This document shows, piece after piece, positions 50,901 through 63,345 of a stretch of DNA of 64,000 nt (position 1 is its first letter; each line of letters begins with the position of its first letter). The position numbers and the translations under genes were made by a program. The stretch is from Apostichopus japonicus (lineage: Eukaryota > Echinodermata > Holothuroidea > Aspidochirotida > Stichopodidae): NCBI RefSeq assembly GCF_037975245.1, contig NC_092569.1, positions 30,508,668-30,572,667 of the forward strand, given 5' to 3'. Below the pieces are notes generated by a model. It was not told where the DNA came from. It did not search any database and saw only the letters and a list, made by a program, of their open reading frames with translations.

Positions 50901-53900
50901 TAAAACACTTCTTTTGGCAGCAACGAAGCAGTTGTGGGTGCACGTCACTCCGTCACCTTGGTAGTTTTGATTGCAGTAACATTTACGGACACCGTTCCTC
51001 TCATCACAGGTTGCGTGATCACTACACTGGTATCTCGCGTCTATAATCTTGCTGTTCCTACAAGTTGATCTTCGTGTACATCTTGAATTGACGTAAAACT
51101 CGCCTTCCTAATTTAAGATATTCAGCAGAAACAAATAAATCTGTAAATGTATTCTGTAATGTATTGCGATAATCGACAAGTTAAACAGTCAGAATTAATG
51201 TAAGTTACATGCTCCTGGAAATGATAAATGTTAAACAATATATTCCAGTGAAAGTAAAATGATCATTTGGTACAACGCTTGATGACGATGTTTGAGTAAA
51301 ACTGAATTTCTACTATTAAATGGTCGTGTGCGTTTTATATATTTTAGGTAAAGTTCTTTATTCAGGGTGTAGGTGCTTTGGATGCCTTATTTTGCTAGGT
51401 CTCAATTAGAGGACTTTTGCAAGAACATGTAAAACCGAAATAGGGGGACAATCAATATCATCAATAATAATGAGAATTAATAACAGATATAATAAAGAGT
51501 AAGGTCAATCAATTGAAATCCAAGATTTTAAGTTACAGTGTACTTTTTATGTTATATATTAAGAGTTGTGAACGGCATCATATAAACTTACTGCTAATAC
51601 GACGCCTTCCCCTTGGACGAAACAGCCACATTGCTCCATAGGTATGCAGCTATCTCCAAAAATCATGTGGTTTTCTGGACAAAGACATCTCTCTGGTTCC
51701 GCTGGATCAGGTATGACACAATTATTCGGATTCTCACAAGTTCTTTCACATGTATTATCATAATTATCCTTGTTGGACGAGCACCAGGCAATGGGTAAAT
51801 CTGGTAAAATTGAAACCGCCACAATTTAATCCTAGCTTGAAGTGTTAACTCACTTTTATTACATTACGTTATTATCGAATCATCGGAACATTTGCTGATT
51901 GTTAACATAGGATCAAATGTTAGCCGCATTTTTTATTGTTTAGACTCTGTTACGACATTACGTTATTAGCGAATCATGTTACCATCGTAATGCTCTGGCC
52001 ACTCGGAACCTTTGTTGATTGTTAACATAGGATTAAATGTAAGCCGGATTTGTAATTGTTAAGGCTCATTCAACTTACAATCATTTATGTCACATACAAA
52101 AAGAATATAACATTTTCAAGTATTCGACTATGGGAATCAATCAATATAATTGTGTATGATATACATCTCTTCCATTGAAACCTTTCTATAAAATGCTTCA
52201 ATTTCCGTTTTGAGTACATAGATATGGAGAAAATAATTAAAAAAAATGTCTAACCTGTTATTCCTTTGACATCACCAAGACTTGTTATAGAATAATTGCC
52301 CCATTCATCTGCAATGCGAAAGTTGTCGTATGTCAAGGAAAATGACTGGCCTGGATAATTCTCTAGCTCGATGCGCAGCTGGTAATTCTTTTGATTGATC
52401 AAGTGAGCTAACTTTTCATTACCAATCAGAAATTCACTGCCTAAGAAACCAATACCGTTTTTGTATTCATCCCAGGTTCGATTAAAACCGATGGATCCAT
52501 CAACACGTCGTTGTATGACCTGAAGAATTCAAAAGATAGGTATACAACTAACGGATAGAATTCATTATCTTATGATTAACCTTATAGGCACTCTTTGCGG
52601 CCCACATCAAGAAATATGAATAGGATAGAACAGATTTGTGATGTTGCGTTATAGGTTATCTTTATACATAGTTAGATCACAATCATAGTTGTGCACAGAA
52701 TACAAGTTTTCTTATCGTACTAAAATTCAATGTAATTATACTGAGTAGTTTTGTTTCCGATATTAGGTTTCAAATATTCATACATCGTACAAAATATATC
52801 ATCCGACACTCTTTAAAACGAAAATGTGTCTTCGAGAGTAACGTCTGTGATTGTAAGTGTACACGTTTTGAAATATATTACTTACTGTCCAACCTCCAGA
52901 TGTAGTGTTGTGATCAAAATATGTCTGAAATGGTTCCTGATACTGGTCAGACTTAATCAGGTATACACCGGATTTGGCGTTGGTAGGAGAGCATTGGTTA
53001 AGTACTTCATGACAATCCCTTGGATACTCCGTAGTTTGGAATAGAAAATACTGCAAGTCTAGCACCAAGATAATGTAAAGAAGAAGATGAGAACAAATCG
53101 TAAAACTGTTGCAGATACACTTCCATATGTAAAGAATTATTTCGAGAGAAATATAATATATGGCTACATCGCAATAGTTTTGTTTAAAAACACAGTAAAT
53201 AAGACGTGGTAATTACTATGAACCATCAGAAAATGTATTCAATCATTTAGGCTAATATTCATGGAGGCTAATATAAGCAAGTATATTTTATTTGAAATGA
53301 AAATCTAACGCAAAGAACTACCGTGACTCTGTGGCGACATGGTCATAGAAGCAAACATGATAAGTGATAGCTTTCCTCGACATGAAGGTATAATTTGGCC
53401 CTATTTTCACCTGACAACAATCTAACGTTCATCAGCACTGACCGGAGATTTGAAAGTGACAAATTTTTGAACGAGCTTACAGTATGTAAAGTCTAAACAA
53501 AGTGCTGGTTTTGTCCCTTCTGTTATTGTTACTTGATATTTAGCCTCTGAAGAATATCCTGCTAGGGTCGAAACGTCAGGCCAACTTACTTTGCACAAAT
53601 GACGAACAAGTATGAGTACATATAATCGGAACTATCTTTATTGCTTGAAATAAAAATTAACTAAAGACTTGTCTTCTCTTTGTTTTAATTAACCCCAATC
53701 AGCGCTAAAAATACTTCAATACACAGTACAAGGAAATTATTGAGAATTGTAAATCATTATTTATCTTACAAATTGAAATAGGAGAAAGTAACAAATATGA
53801 AGTACATCTAGATGGTTCCTTTCTAAATTTAACTTTTTTCCGAATTATGATTTAGATAACAAACTTATGTTAATTGTTTAGTTTTCAGTAGTTTATATTA

Positions 53901-56900
53901 ACCGTTACCCTTACAGAACGAAAACTTACTTGAATCGTTGACTCTTGTGCTTGACGATATCTGATGTAACAAAAAATTAAAGGAAATGTACGATTAAGCA
54001 AAGTACATTCTGAAGAAACAATATCGAGTTAAGAAGGTTGTACGAAGGTCAATGTATCACAAAAAACAGGACATATGCCTATCTATTACACCTTCATTTT
54101 AACATATACTACCATTTTAAAGGAATTGTCTGGTGGAAGATTTTGATACATTGTCTTTGTAGTTATTATTTTTCTCTTTCTAACCATGTAAAAATTGTCC
54201 ACATTCGCCGTTTTCTTCTTGTAGAAATCTGGTTTTCAAATTCACCAGTTTCTCATCAAAAGTACCGTTTGTTCGAACGCTTCAATATGGTGATTGACGT
54301 AGTGGTTGCAGATAGGCAAAACAGGCGACTTGAAGTTAGCACTCCCAATTCCGCAGCAAATAAACTCACGTGTAAGCACATTGGATTGCCTCATATATAT
54401 AACGTACATACTCGCGAACGTATATACTACGATGCTCAGTTGGTGTACTTGTATAGCGTTACACATAGTACACTCACACTCAAACCACAGTTCATTAACT
54501 GTTCTTCGAAATCGCTGAAATAAAATTCACGGATCAAATTAACAGTAAAAGGAAACTTGTAAAGTATTCGTTAAACCGGAAGATGAAACTTGGCGGAATC
54601 GATGTCATCGCAGAACTGTCCGATTGTAAACGTTAGAGTAGGCTATACACGCGAACATTCTTCGCGCTGGAGCTGGATACCGCGATGTGTAAACAACGAA
54701 GAGCCTGCTGTTAAAACTTATCTTGTGTTTCACAAAGACCACGAAACCACCGATCTACTACATATATGGCGGCTTAAGGAGTTTTTTAAATCATATCTAA
54801 TTTATAAGAAATTTCACCGGAAATTATTGAAGAAATTGATCGAATCGTTGTCAGAGCAGAATGTAGCACTGAGAAGCTTAGGCTTCGCAGAACTGTCCGA
54901 TTGTCAACGTTTGAGTATAGCCTACATGCGAACATTTTTCGCGTTGGAGTTGGATAGCGCGATGTATAGCCTGAACAACTCAGAGTCTGCTGTTAAAATT
55001 TACCTTGTGTTACACAAAGACCACGGAACCACCGATCAAGTACATGGCGGCTTAAGGAGTTTTTGAAAACATATCTAATTTTAAAGAAATTTCACCGGAA
55101 ATTAAGGAAGAAACTGTTTTTGTTGTGATTACCGTATAGGTACTGTGCGGAGGGTGGGGTAGGACGCAATCTGCTATGGCAGAGCTGACGTCACGTATTG
55201 TACTGTTCAAATCATATTTGAAATGTCTATCCATAACGATTAAAAAATCGTTTCTCTGTCAAACGCAACATTAGCGTTCTCATTTTTTGACAACATGTTT
55301 GGAAAATTATTTACTATTTTTTAAGCTAACTTCTTTGGGCCACCAGACAATCCTTTTAAGTTTAAATATACAAAGCAGAATTGTATAGCCTATTAAAATA
55401 AAATCTGATTTCGCTTTTGATTCAAATAAATGAACTATTTCCAACTTGTCAATTATTATAGAAACAGGTGATAAGAACGGAAAGAAAATTTCACATTCCA
55501 ATATCTAAGCAGTAATAAAATGTTTCACAATCTTAATGTTTCTTTCACATTGATTTTACTGCTTATAAGCATAGCTAATATTAAAAGTAGGTTTTATTGA
55601 ATATCTTTAATTGTTTGAAAATATGATTATAACTATGTTTTCATGTCTTCTAATACTTCTTATTTATCATTACTATACATAAAACAATCATTAGTCACCA
55701 TACACTAACTTAATTAAACGATCATAACTACGATAAGCAGATGAAAGTAATAATTCCCTGTGCATTATGCTAATCTAAATGTGAATGACATATTATCTGA
55801 GAAAGCGAAAAAAAACTTACAATATATTATTGAAAGAAAATTAAAAGTACAAACATCAGCGATATCCATGGATTAAAAACATATTGAGACCTTACTCACG
55901 TCCTTAAAAATACATGTATCCGACTGTAAATTGTTCGCATGATATATTTTGTTTTGCAGTAATGAATGTTGTTAATTGCAGATGTGTTGTGAAATATAAA
56001 AGAAAAATAGTTGATATCATTAGGCTTTTATCAATATAAAAAACCTTGAAGGCCGCCAAGGTTGTTTGGCACGCTCCCAGGTTGCATATTATTGACCAAA
56101 AGCGGTAATTGTCACCTTTTTACTTTTTCACATACTAAGAACATCTCTTAAAAACGGTGATTTTAAGATTTATGACGTTTTGCAATGTGTTCGTGTCCCT
56201 CATACGCTTCCGTAACCTATTACCAAAAAATGAAAAGGTCTCTATTATGCAGAAACGATGCAATTCAAGAATTCAACGTTTTTTGTTTGGAAAAAAAAGT
56301 AAAAAAAAGAAATAATTGCAGAAATCTCGAACTATTTGCAAACGTATTCTAGTTACAATATTCATGAAATTGTATTCTATTTTTACAATGAGACACTTTA
56401 TTCTGAGCTTCTTGAAAAGAAATGAAGAAAATTCATGATCCGTAAATCTTTGATCTCCTAGTGGTGTTCGTATAGTAAGCTAAGTGAAATTATCTATAGC
56501 GGGAAACTGGATATATGATGCTAATGAGGTACTTATACACTGGGACAACGTGCAATTTACCCTCAAAGCTTGAAAATAGCCAAGTTTTGAAAATATGTCC
56601 AACAAAAGGGCAACCAACCAACATTAAAAATTCATCCGTTGTGAAGAAGAGTATTGTTTGTTTCGATACGTACAAACCACTTGATTGACTTGGACAAGCA
56701 TCAACAACACAATATATCTTTTTTGTCTTCAACATCACAAAACACGTATACGTTTTACGCCCCAGCTACTGAAGCTAATTTTCGTTCGCCTGAAAGCTAC
56801 AACTGCTACAACAACTTTTTGCGACAACAACTTTTTGCTGATAGAAAATATGTCGATATTTTTAGAAATATTGTACTCAGAACGTATGCAATAAGTAAGG

Positions 56901-59900
56901 CTTTCAATGTACACACATTATGCAGAGTTATCTGTAACCTACAAAAACATTGTTAAAGTAATATTTTATATTTTTATAAATAAAAAAAAAACAAGTTTAA
57001 GATCGGAGTTGAAAATATTTGGGCAAAGCTTAACACATGTATGACGATTCACGCTCAATCAAAATAACCTCATGTATAGCAAAAGACAAGTTAGCGTATC
57101 CATAAAGAAAACTGTTTTAATTACCCTTTGTCTACATCAGCAAAAACGGATACTCTTTTGGCAAATTTACGTTTACTGTATCTATTTAAGACAGAACACC
57201 ATTCTTGAAAGCCCCACAACATCCCCGTGAACCCAGCTCTCATGAAAACACATACTTCCTCATAAAAAAAACGTACATGAGTATTTTCTTTTTACCTATG
57301 GTTGGCGTAATTCTCTGAAGTATCCTAAGTCAAGGATAACATATAATATCATAACGACACATATTTTTCTTTGCTTCCCTTGATATAAAAGGAAGTGTCA
57401 TTTGACGCCTGTACGCAAAGCTTTGTATGAAAGAAAGTTAGATATAACGTTGAAGGAGGATATAATTCGGATATATGGCATAAAATGCCCGATCCGTCTA
57501 ATTCAGTAAGACATCACATTTATCCTATTGAATATAACATATTAGAATTAGTTAGTATTTTATTTGTGCATTGGTTCACGACAACTCTTATATGGTTTAC
57601 ATGTGCTGAGATTATCCGATAATTCGTCAATTAAGTATGTTGGGAGAAATAAGCTAATGATATACCAGTCGTGCAAAAATTCATTTTCAAAACGATATAT
57701 TTGTCAGAGTAGTTATGAAAATATATAAGTGCCTAAGTAAACGATATCTGTTAACTTTAGAAGAAATGATAGGTAACTGTTCAACAGACACATCAAATTT
57801 CAAATATGACTCTGTAAATTTATATCCATTTTGAAATTTTTTGACAATCAACATCATCTAGATTCTCTCAAAACAACACGAGTTTAAATAATAGCCGTTC
57901 TTGTCTACGTGATCACGTGTTGTATGGTAACATTTTCAATATAATTTATTAAATTATAGACTTTGCAAGCAAGAAACGAGGAAATGATGGATACAAGGCC
58001 TGTCTTCTCGACAACGTGGCAAAAAAGCTCTGAATCATAAATTCAAAACTTTCTACAGTTTTGTTCTTTAAAAAAAACAGAATCAGGAACTTTACAACGG
58101 AAACGCACAGAGAGAAGGCTTACGCATTTATTTCTTGTTTTGTCTGGGATGATTGAGTAATGTTAATAAACAAGTCTGTTTTACTATTCTCCTTTATCTT
58201 GACATTGGTTTGGTACAATTAAAACAAAAATCTTAGCATGAATCTTTTTTACGATTGAGGGTTAGTAGACGATCTTCTTGATATTATATGCAAAATTTCA
58301 AAACTAACAACGTTTCACATTGACTTTTTTATTATACTTTATTCTTAATTTCTTTTCACTTTTCATAACATTAAGGTTATTATTTTTATTCTAATGCGGC
58401 GTTTCGTGCAAACTTCTTACAAATATGTTGGCTATTAGAATATTTCAATTAAGTTGATGATTATTACATTGACATGCGTCAAAATCATCCCTATGATAAA
58501 CACACATGACCGAATCGAACACATTATTAACAGATGCATGTGTTATACGATGCTATGACCGCCAGAAGGAAAACAAGACGTCGGTGAACAAACAGTGTTA
58601 CCTTAATCCGCTCAATCGTAAGGGGAACGATTGAAATTTAGGGGTTGATACATTTTAAGAAGGAACAATAACATTGATATTGCTGGGTCATGAAAAGAAA
58701 ACTTCAAGACAAAATACAGAAATATTAAAATAAACATTTTGTACATAAAACTGTTGGAGACGGGGGTTACTTGGCTTACAAATATCGGTTGCCAATTTAC
58801 CTGTATAAACTATAAGGTGTTTTGGGGATGTTTGGCAAATAATTGTTGATCGTTTTAAGATACATTCTGTTTCCTCTTCTGTATTTGCATGATGAACTGA
58901 TCAATATATATTCGTACGTAGGCCTACGGGGCTGTATTGAAGAGTGCGTTACATTAATGCGTTTAAGGTGTTATGTTTTACAGATACCTGCCCAGCGAGC
59001 AAATTTCCAAGTTATTGTCAGATATACAGTATGATACTTAACATAGTAACACTTTTGTAAACGAGAATTTGAAAGTGCTTGGAATGCTCTCATGTTGAAT
59101 TGATCTTTTAATGTTTTTGTAGTTTAAAATTGATTTTTAAATGTTGCACACATAAACTGTTACAATACTGAGATTAGCTCGTCTTGAAAAAAAAAATCAG
59201 CCATATTGTGTAAAGCTGCCATTTGTATGCACACGAAAAACCATCGATACTTTATGTTGACACATTAAATATTTTTGTATTAGGAATGATGCTTCTTTCG
59301 AATATTAAATCCAACAGATTGATCATATCGGTATAAAGTTGTAAATATAGTAATTTGGATATTAAACTTATTCAAAAGTTTATTTATCATGTCCGTATGA
59401 ATATTTGTTTTTTTTTTAAATAAAAAGCTGAACTTGATCTATTTTATCATAATAGTTTGGCAGTGGTTTTGACAGAGAGATACATTTTGTATTCGGAAAA
59501 TATGAATACTTTTATGAATTGACAGAAAAAAATTGTCATCGTGAAGGAATAACTTCGCGAGTTGTGTTATGATATTGTTACTTGTTGTATACATTATCAT
59601 ATTTAATTTCATGCGAGATGTTCTTTGATAAACAAATTACTAGTTCACAAGTTATTCATAACGTTATTTTTATCAGCTTAGGTTAATGGATACTTAATCA
59701 TATGTAGGGGTTTCGAAACCTATATGCTCTCGTTACAAGAACGTTTAAGCTTCTTGTAAAGCAATTTATAGAGTTTCTGTATATATCCATTTTGAAAATT
59801 CTTGTCAATTAAACCTCGTCTAGACTCACTAAAACAACACGATTTTGAATAATAACCGTTCTTGTCCACGTGATCACGTGTTGCACGGTAACATTTTAAA

Positions 59901-62388
59901 TATTTTTAATTACAGACTTTGCTAGTAAGAACGAGGAAATGATGGATACAAGCCTGTCTTGTCGACAACGGGGCAAGAAAGCTCTAAATCATAAATTATA
60001 ACATTTCTACAGTTTTGTTCTTTTGAAAAACAGAATCAGGAACTTTACAACGGAAGCGCACAGCGAGAAGATATATACATTTATTTATGTTTTGTCTGGG
60101 TTGATTGAGTAATGTTAATAAACACGTTTTTTGTTACTATTCTCCTTTTAATTGACATTGGTTTGGTACAACTTTAAATAAAAATATTCTTAGCATGAAA
60201 CTTGTTTTTTTATTGTCGGTTAGTAGACGCTCTTTCTGATGCTACAGGCACAATTTCAGAACTTAGAACTTTTCACATTATGTTTTTATGTACTTAATAT
60301 CCTATCACTTTTCCAAACATTTAGTCTATAATTATCGTACTTTAATATTTTTCTTAAAGCAGCGTTTCGTGCAAAATTCTTACAAATATGTCGAATATTT
60401 AAATATTTACATTTAGTTGATTATTACATTGACATGAGTTAAAAATCATTCCTATGATTAACGCACATGACCGAATCAAATATATTTTTAACATATACAT
60501 GTGTAATACGATGCTATGACCGCCAGAGGGAAAACAAAACATTGGAGAACATACAGTGTTAATTTAACCCGCAAAATAGTAAGGGGAACGATTGAAATTA
60601 GGAGGTTGATACATTTTAAGAAGGAATATTAGGATTGACATTGCTTGGTCATAAAAAAAACATGTTTCAGGACAAAATACAGAATTATTAAGATAAACAT
60701 TTTGTACATAACAATAATGGAGACGATATTTGGATTTTAAATATTGGTTGCCAAATTACCTGTATCGAGTATAAGGTGTTTTGGGGATGTTTGGCTAATA
60801 AGTGTTGATCATTTTAAGATACAATCTGTTCCTCTTGGGTATTTACATGATGGACTGATCATATATATTCGTACGTACTTGCCTGTATTGAAATGTGTGT
60901 TACACTAATGCGTTGGTTGTGTAATGTTTTACAGATACCTGCCAACGAGCAAATTTCCAAATTGTTGTCAGTTGTATATTGTAATACTAAACATATTAAC
61001 AATTTTGTGAAAAGCTTATTTGAAAGTGCTTGGATTGCTCTAATGTTAACTGTTACAATACTGAGGTTTTCTTAGCTCAAAAAAATTTACATTTCTGCTA
61101 TATTGCGTAAAGCTGCCATTTTTATGTACACGAGAAACCTATCAATACTTTAATTTTGACATATAAAACTTCTGTGTATTAGGAATTATTTCTTTTCGAA
61201 TACTAAATCCAACAGATTGATGATATCAGTATAACGTTATAAATAGAGCAATTTAGATATTAAACTTATTCAAAAGTTTAATTATCATTTCCGTATGCAT
61301 ATTTGTTCTTTTAGAAAATCAAAAGCTTAACTTTATTTATGTTATCATACTAGTTCGGCAGTCATTTTGACGGAGAGATAAATTTTTTGAATTATTTTAT
61401 GACTTGAAGGAACAAATTATCATCATGAAGGAATAACTTCTCAGTTTTTTTAATTGTTACTTTTTTTATACATTCGCATTTTAAATTTCATCCGATATTT
61501 GCTTTGATAAACAACCGATTAGTTCACAAGTTAACCATAACGTTATTTTTCTTAGCATAGGTTAATGGATACTTCATCATATGTAGGGTTTTGAAACCCG
61601 TATGCACTCGTTACAAGACCGCTTAGGCTTTGCACGCAATATGGACGAGAAACGTGTTGTATTAAAAACAAAATGTGTGAATTTGAGATTTATTTAAGAA
61701 ATAAAATGTAGACATTTCAATATGTATATGTATTTGGTATGTTTCAAAGTTCTCCTCCAAGAGATTCGTGTTGATTTTAAATAGTTTAGCCTCTAAAAAG
61801 ACATGTAAAAGGTAGATTTTCTGCCTAGTAAATTTCTGTTGCAGATTTTCTTTTTACGCGTTTGTTTGATTCTAAAAAAAATCAATGATGTAATTCATAA
61901 TTGGGTATCAACAAATGATACAGAATGGACAGTACGAATAGTGGGGCTATCAGCAGAAAATATAAGGGCAAGAGAATAAATGCAGTAATTAAGGGAGATA
62001 ATTGTGTTTAGAATAATGCTCGATAACGCACAAGTTTTAAAAAAAAAACATATCTTAGTTCCAAGAAAGTTACAGTTGAATTGAGCGGATAGCTCACCAA
62101 TCGTAATATTTCTACAAAGACTCGAGGTAACAAGTCAGCACAGGTAGACCGTTGTTATATTTTATATGTAGAAAAAAGGACAGGAATTTTTTAATCTGAA
62201 GTTAATGAAATACCGAGTTCCACTCAATCAGTTAAAAAAGTATACAAGTAAAACAAATTAATTCAAGTTTACTTTGAAGAAATTAATTTTATTTTATTAA
62301 TATTTTAGAAACTTACCCGAAAACCATTTGAGTTTAAAAGCAGCAAAACCGCAAAAACGAAAATATATTTGCTTCGAAGTTCTGCCAT
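47864..62388 (-). CDS. Gene C: paralogue with two TILa/EGF modules, C-terminally truncated, 10 exons, 620 aa
   Basis: Joined CDS on the minus strand: 62388-62317, 53960-53930, 53058-52886, 52519-52255, 51800-51592, 51107-50898, 50316-50107, 49857-49558, 49309-49048, 47994-47864. Lengths 72+31+173+265+209+210+210+300+262+131 = 1863 nt = 621 codons with stop. Signal peptide, half FReD and TIL are close to A; modules and FReD 2 exons are mostly close to B. The last exon breaks after the GG of GGWWY and runs into non-homologous sequence encoding LYSHEVII and a stop, so about 130 residues of FReD 2, including the Cys/Tyr insert, are missing. FReD 1 has Phe82 where A has a Cys, and FReD 2 has Cys489 where A has the Trp of GGWT. 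The frame is otherwise open, so C is either a young pseudogene or a truncated product. Confidence 0.7.
49048..49309 (-). CDS. Gene C exon 9: FReD 2, middle
   Basis: 262 nt, ILQRRTSRSVSFY to GYNGNAG. The first half resembles B (SLTGNHWIGNDKIYKLTN) and the second half A (YQLLIEK, FSISNERDKYQLSLDGY), suggesting a conversion switch inside the exon. Confidence 0.85.
49558..49857 (-). CDS. Gene C exon 8: TILa/EGF-like module fused to start of FReD 2
   Basis: 300 nt, open throughout, EGESYINSDC to CEFSSGGCT. The invariant Trp of GGWT has become Cys489, and CDM or CEM of the homologues has become CEF. Confidence 0.82.
50107..50316 (-). CDS. Gene C exon 7: TILa/EGF-like module 2
   Basis: 210 nt, phase 0-0: EAEFYINSRC, ATCDERNGVRKCYC, NCFVAAKGSVVR; very close to exon 6. 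Donor GTCAGT. Its counterpart in B is the relic at 26302-26400. Confidence 0.82.
50898..51107 (-). CDS. Gene C exon 6: TILa/EGF-like module 1
   Basis: 210 nt, phase 0-0: EGEFYVNSRC, ATCDERNGVRKCYC, GDGVTC, NCFVAAKRSVLR. Donor GTCAGT, acceptor ATTAG. Confidence 0.82.
51183..51434 (-). pseudogene. Stub of an A-type exon 6 plus its upstream intron, stranded in gene C
   Basis: 51,183-51,434 aligns with 7,958-8,198 of gene A, which spans the first ~27 nt of A exon 6, its acceptor and the intron. In C this stub sits between exons 5 and 6 and is not a complete exon. It marks the junction between an A-like right part and a B-like left part. Confidence 0.7.
51592..51800 (-). CDS. Gene C exon 5: TIL domain
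   Basis: 209 nt, DLPIAWCSSN, NTCERTCENP, RCLCPENHM, EQCGCF, ending GVVLA; close to A. GTAAGT donor. Confidence 0.8.
52255..52519 (-). CDS. Gene C exon 4: FReD 1, second part
   Basis: 265 nt, VIQRRVDGSIGFNRTWDEY to GDVKGIT, fully open. The donor is GTTAGA, against GTAAGA in A. Confidence 0.82.
52886..53058 (-). CDS. Gene C exon 3: start of FReD 1
   Basis: 173 nt with YPRDC, GVYLIKSDQY and SGGWT. The second cysteine of the first FReD disulfide is replaced by Phe82 (TYFDHN against TNCDHN in A). Canonical GTAAGT donor where A has GC. Confidence 0.8.
53541..53595 (+). repeat. Hairpin motif repeat, copy in C intron 2
   Basis: CCTCTGAAGAATATCCTGCT then AGGGTCGAAACGTCAGG; same intron position as in A, with two substitutions that weaken the palindrome. 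Confidence 0.55.
53930..53960 (-). CDS. Gene C exon 2: 31-nt linker microexon
   Basis: 31 nt reading ISSSTRVNDS plus one base; one substitution from A (Asn to Asp). ATCAG acceptor, GTAAGT donor. Confidence 0.74.
54121..55355. mobile_element. 1,235-bp TTAA-flanked element in C intron 1
   Basis: TTAA at 54117-54120 and 55356-55359; termini AGGAATTGTCTGGTGG and, in reverse complement, AAGGATTGTCTGGTGG. Gene A has the uninterrupted site (about 10,842-10,860). It carries a plus-strand frame with an internal 287-nt duplication. Piggybac- or Kolobok-type by target; nonautonomous. Confidence 0.8.
54602..55066 (+). CDS. Unidentified 154-aa reading frame in the TTAA element, internally duplicated
   Basis: From the first ATG at 54,602 the frame is open for 154 codons. 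It contains two versions of one segment, marked by AVKTYLVFHKDHETTD and AVKIYLVLHKDHGTTD, encoded by DNA units about 287 nt apart. No known domain was recognised. It could be a fragment of a protein captured by the element, or a chance frame kept open by a young duplication. Expression is unknown. Confidence 0.3.
   Translation: MSSQNCPIVNVRVGYTREHSSRWSWIPRCVNNEEPAVKTYLVFHKDHETTDLLHIWRLKEFFKSYLIYKKFHRKLLKKLIESLSEQNVALRSLGFAELSDCQRLSIAYMRTFFALELDSAMYSLNNSESAVKIYLVLHKDHGTTDQVHGGLRSF
62317..62388 (-). CDS. Gene C exon 1: signal peptide
   Basis: 72 nt, identical in layout to A exon 1, with Tyr8 instead of Cys8; GTAAGT donor; core IFVFAVLLLL. Confidence 0.8.
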
Positions 62389-63345
62389 TGATCCAAAATG
62401 AAACAGAGAAAATAGGGTGCACGAAATGAAGGAGATACTTGCTGACCTTCTGAGACAGTGACAGATGTAATGAACGTGACATCGTTACCCAACGAGGGAC
62501 CTTCATACGTACGGATGTCCATTTACACGCCGTAATTTATCAGTCGGTCACAGTTAAGATCCATAATCTATGTTATGCAATCTAGTGTGTCACATATCGA
62601 CATCTGTATATAATGTAAGTGTCATTATTATTACAGGATAAATATGTGCTTTGTTTACTTAGAAGCTCTTTTATCTCGAATGGTTAGTTAGAATTTAAGA
62701 ACTCTCGATTCAACCACAAGGAAATGAGAAGAATGGGTGTTTACATCTCATACAATAAATGTCAAATTATCTGTATTTTGAACCATTACTGGATTAAATG
62801 ACTATATTTTAATTGTCTTAATCTTGCCACATATGTTTACGAGTTAAAAAAATAATAAGTGGAATAGAGGAGGCAAATTATAAGCACTAAGAACTGTGTT
62901 TTTTCGTCGTTTAAACCCTCTATTGATATGGGACATCATGTATGCAAAGGACGCTCTCAACGTATTAAAATACTTTAACACCAAATCGCTTGGACTCGTG
63001 ACATATCAATATCAAACAGCACCTTTCGAATATGAGACGAATCACAGGAATAGTAAGTTAGGGCTGGCCAATCAGTGAATAGAGTCATTATATTTTACGA
63101 TGTGGTTTTGTTTTTATTTACTAGGGAGTTCAAAATTAACAATAGTTTGGTTAAAACAACAACAGTAATATTGTTTTTCCACTCGATAAGCATGACTCGC
63201 ACAGTAAGTACTGTTCATGTCCTGTAACATTTGTTTGAACACAAAGTAGTAATAACTGATTGATACACGGTTGTTGGACATAAAAGTAGTTCCTGTGCCA
63301 GCCATTTGATGCGAGTTCTTTAATACGCGATTCTTAAATGAAGTA
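62389..63345. other. Upstream flank of gene C
   Basis: Matches 17,951-18,900 upstream of gene A, including segments close to the start codon, so the promoter was probably duplicated with the gene. No gene seen. Confidence 0.55.

Larger units (their letters stand above)
53961..62316. other. Gene C intron 1 (8.4 kb)
   Basis: Collinear with gene A intron 1 over its whole length apart from the TTAA element. The segment 56,142-57,070 is nearly identical to 11,640-12,560, whereas the rest has diverged more. It contains the same ~1.96-kb tandem pair (anchor GTGATCACG at 57,909 and 59,870). No exon seen. Confidence 0.65.

Noticed and set aside
56654-56956. 100-codon plus frame in C intron 1, strongly conserved in A.
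   Set aside because: It has no ATG at its start (TTG) and is broken by TGA in the nearly identical A copy; conservation is at DNA level.
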